From: an uncultured Oscillospiraceae bacterium
GTDB taxonomy: Bacteria; Bacillota; Clostridia; Oscillospirales; JAAYXM01
Direction: 5' to 3'
DNA: 64,000 nucleotides
Assembly (NCBI GenBank): GCA_934646115.1
Contig: CAKUEM010000001.1
Span: forward strand, 25,455-89,454
The notes under the pieces were generated by a model. It did not search any database. It saw nothing but the letters and a program-made list of their open reading frames with translations, and had not been told where the DNA came from. Both the position numbers and the translations under genes were made by a program. Positions 62,670-64,000 of the stretch are shown here, piece after piece. Position 1 is the stretch's first letter; every line of letters begins with the position of its first letter.

Positions 62670-63917
62670 ATGTCCAAGGTTAACGTTGGCAAGGAGTCCG
62701 AAGGCGGCATCACTTCCAGCTACGCGGTAGATGACGGCGTCGTTTTAAAAGTTCCTTATTCTTATATGGGCAGTATCTATGACGAGGCGGAGGAGCAGGC
62801 GCTTCTTGCTGCTATGAAGCAGGATTCGCTCACGATGGGTCCGTGCGTCGCAAAGTTCCAGCATATGTTCGCTAAAATGTGCGGCACGAAGCATGCGTTT
62901 GCTGCTTCCAACTGCACCACGGCGATGCATTGCGCTACCCAGGCAATGGGCATCGGCCCGGGCGATGAAGTAATCGTTACGCCGAACACCTTTATCGCGA
63001 CCACGCTGGTCATCTTAAAGGAAGGCGCAACCCCGGTTTATGCGGATATCGATCCGAAAACCTTCAATATCGATCCGAAGTGCATCGAGAAAAAGATCAC
63101 CAATAAAACCAAGGCGATCTACGTCGTGCATTACGGCGGCCAGATGTGCGATATGGACCCGATCATGGAGATCGCGAAGAAGCACAACCTGCTTGTCCTT
63201 GAGGACTGCGCACATGCACCGGGCGCTGAGTATAAGGGCCGCAAGGCTGGCTCGATCGGCGACGTGGGCTGCTTCAGCTTCCATTCGTTAAAGAACATGA
63301 CCACGCTCGGCGAGGGCGGCATGATCGTTACCAGCCGCGACGATCTCGCAGAGAAGATCGACAAGCTGCGCTGCATGAACCTGTTCAACTGGGAGAACCA
63401 GGTGGACTACTGGATTCCGTCGCACTTTGACATCAACGATGTCGATGGCAAGTGGGGCAACAACTATCGTATGAACGAGTGCCAGGCTGCGGTTGGCTGC
63501 TGCCAGCTCGATAAGCTTGACATGCTCAACGAGAAGAGAATTTACAACGGTCGTTACATCACCGAGGGGATCAAGGGTATCAAGGGTATCACCCCGGTTT
63601 ACGAGGATCCGAACTGCAAGCACATCTATCACCTCTACACGGTTTGTGTTGAGGAGAAGGAGCTTGGCGCTTCGCGTGACGATTTCCTCCGCGTGCTCTA
63701 TCGCGAGGAAGGCGTTCAGGGTATCCTCCACTATCAGCCGACCTATGACTTCACCGGTCTTAGAAAGATGGGCTTCCCGGGCGGCCAGTGCCCGAACGCG
63801 GAGGACTTCTTCTATCGCCGCGAGCTGAACACCCCGCATCATCCGCGCCTCACCAAGACCGACCTTGATAATATCATCGCCGGTATCAAGAACGCGGCTG
63901 AGAAGGTTCGCAAGTAA
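62670..63917 (+). CDS. DegT/DnrJ/EryC1/StrS-family aminotransferase
   Basis: The 415-aa PLP enzyme transfers an amino group to nucleotide-linked ketosugars or related carbonyls. The typical signs are the Schiff-base lysine in CFSFHSLKNMTTLGEGGM, ASNCTTAMHCATQAMGIGPGDEV and TPNTFIATT. An N-terminal stretch of about 25 residues precedes the core. The ATG follows AGGAGG. Codon choice is highly biased, implying strong expression. Followed by a perfect 34-bp palindromic terminator, so it is a single unit here. Confidence 0.9.
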   Translation: MSKVNVGKESEGGITSSYAVDDGVVLKVPYSYMGSIYDEAEEQALLAAMKQDSLTMGPCVAKFQHMFAKMCGTKHAFAASNCTTAMHCATQAMGIGPGDEVIVTPNTFIATTLVILKEGATPVYADIDPKTFNIDPKCIEKKITNKTKAIYVVHYGGQMCDMDPIMEIAKKHNLLVLEDCAHAPGAEYKGRKAGSIGDVGCFSFHSLKNMTTLGEGGMIVTSRDDLAEKIDKLRCMNLFNWENQVDYWIPSHFDINDVDGKWGNNYRMNECQAAVGCCQLDKLDMLNEKRIYNGRYITEGIKGIKGITPVYEDPNCKHIYHLYTVCVEEKELGASRDDFLRVLYREEGVQGILHYQPTYDFTGLRKMGFPGGQCPNAEDFFYRRELNTPHHPRLTKTDLDNIIAGIKNAAEKVRK

Positions 63918-63930
63918 TTTAAGCTTACAT

Positions 63931-63966
63931 AAAATGCCTGTGGCGCATGCGCCACAGGCATTTTTT
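63931..63966 (+). terminator. Terminator after the aminotransferase gene
   Basis: AAAATGCCTGTGGCGCA (63931-63947) and its exact reverse complement (63948-63964) form a strong hairpin with a T run. The A run also gives T's on the minus strand. Confidence 0.92.
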
Positions 63967-64000
63967 CGCGCCGCGCGGCGCGAAAAGCGCCGGCAGGGAA

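Overview
The window reads as a piece of a fairly GC-rich Bacillota (Clostridia-type) chromosome, probably from an anaerobic gut or environmental lineage. The evidence is gene content: a SpoVB-like flippase, the DarA-HolB-RicT cluster, a FemAB-type protein, SLH and YhgE/Pip surface proteins, a GHKL kinase of the AgrC kind, ThiS-F-G-H anaerobic thiazole synthesis, GTP-type PEP carboxykinase and LplB/YtcP-type ABC permeases with an AraC-type sensor-regulator. Shine-Dalgarno sites are mostly strong and many genes overlap by a few bases. I cannot name a genus from the sequence.

Layout. 1-2.6 kb: the 3' end of a GHKL sensor kinase, a 45-bp tandem repeat, a terminator, and a gene-free patch of palindromes that contains what looks like a one-spacer relic of a type I-C-like CRISPR array, then tRNA-Arg. 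2.4-6.5 kb: two small proteins and pyrB-pyrC-pyrF, where PyrB has lost several residues expected for aspartate binding. 6.5-12.7 kb: ClC channel, MATE exporter, YhgE/Pip protein, SLH protein. 12.8-16.3 kb: a thiSFGH-thiE operon behind a good promoter and an attenuator-like leader that is not a recognisable TPP riboswitch. 16.2-23.7 kb: a DUF421 protein and a catabolic-looking block (flavoprotein reductase, SDR, Old-Yellow-Enzyme reductase, AraC regulator, sugar isomerase-like protein, and a 2-hydroxyacid dehydrogenase interrupted by an in-frame TAG).

24.4-31.8 kb: pckG, rsmA, tRNA-Glu and tRNA-Met, an Ig-like membrane protein with a split TauE/SafE transporter, and ApbE / NusG-II / Sfp / CobO. 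31.8-40.3 kb: a two-component system with an HtrA-type protease, then ppk-ppx, a polysaccharide deacetylase and a HAD phosphatase. 41.3-46.5 kb: a membrane AraC-type sensor and two sugar/oligosaccharide ABC permeases with no binding protein or ATPase nearby.

47-64 kb: an AGCS amino-acid symporter, a SpoVB-like flippase, a GNAT-aldose-epimerase fusion, the decarboxylase-darA-holB-ricT run, a divergent alanine racemase, FemAB, a CBS protein, an EamA transporter, a large deacetylase-like protein divergent from a ROK repressor, and a DegT-family aminotransferase.

Strongest leads for novelty: the CRISPR relic abutting a perfect-hairpin element, the PyrB active-site changes, the thi leader, the OYE-SDR-flavoprotein reductase block, and the GNAT-epimerase fusion. 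No complete, clearly new defence or mobile system is visible.
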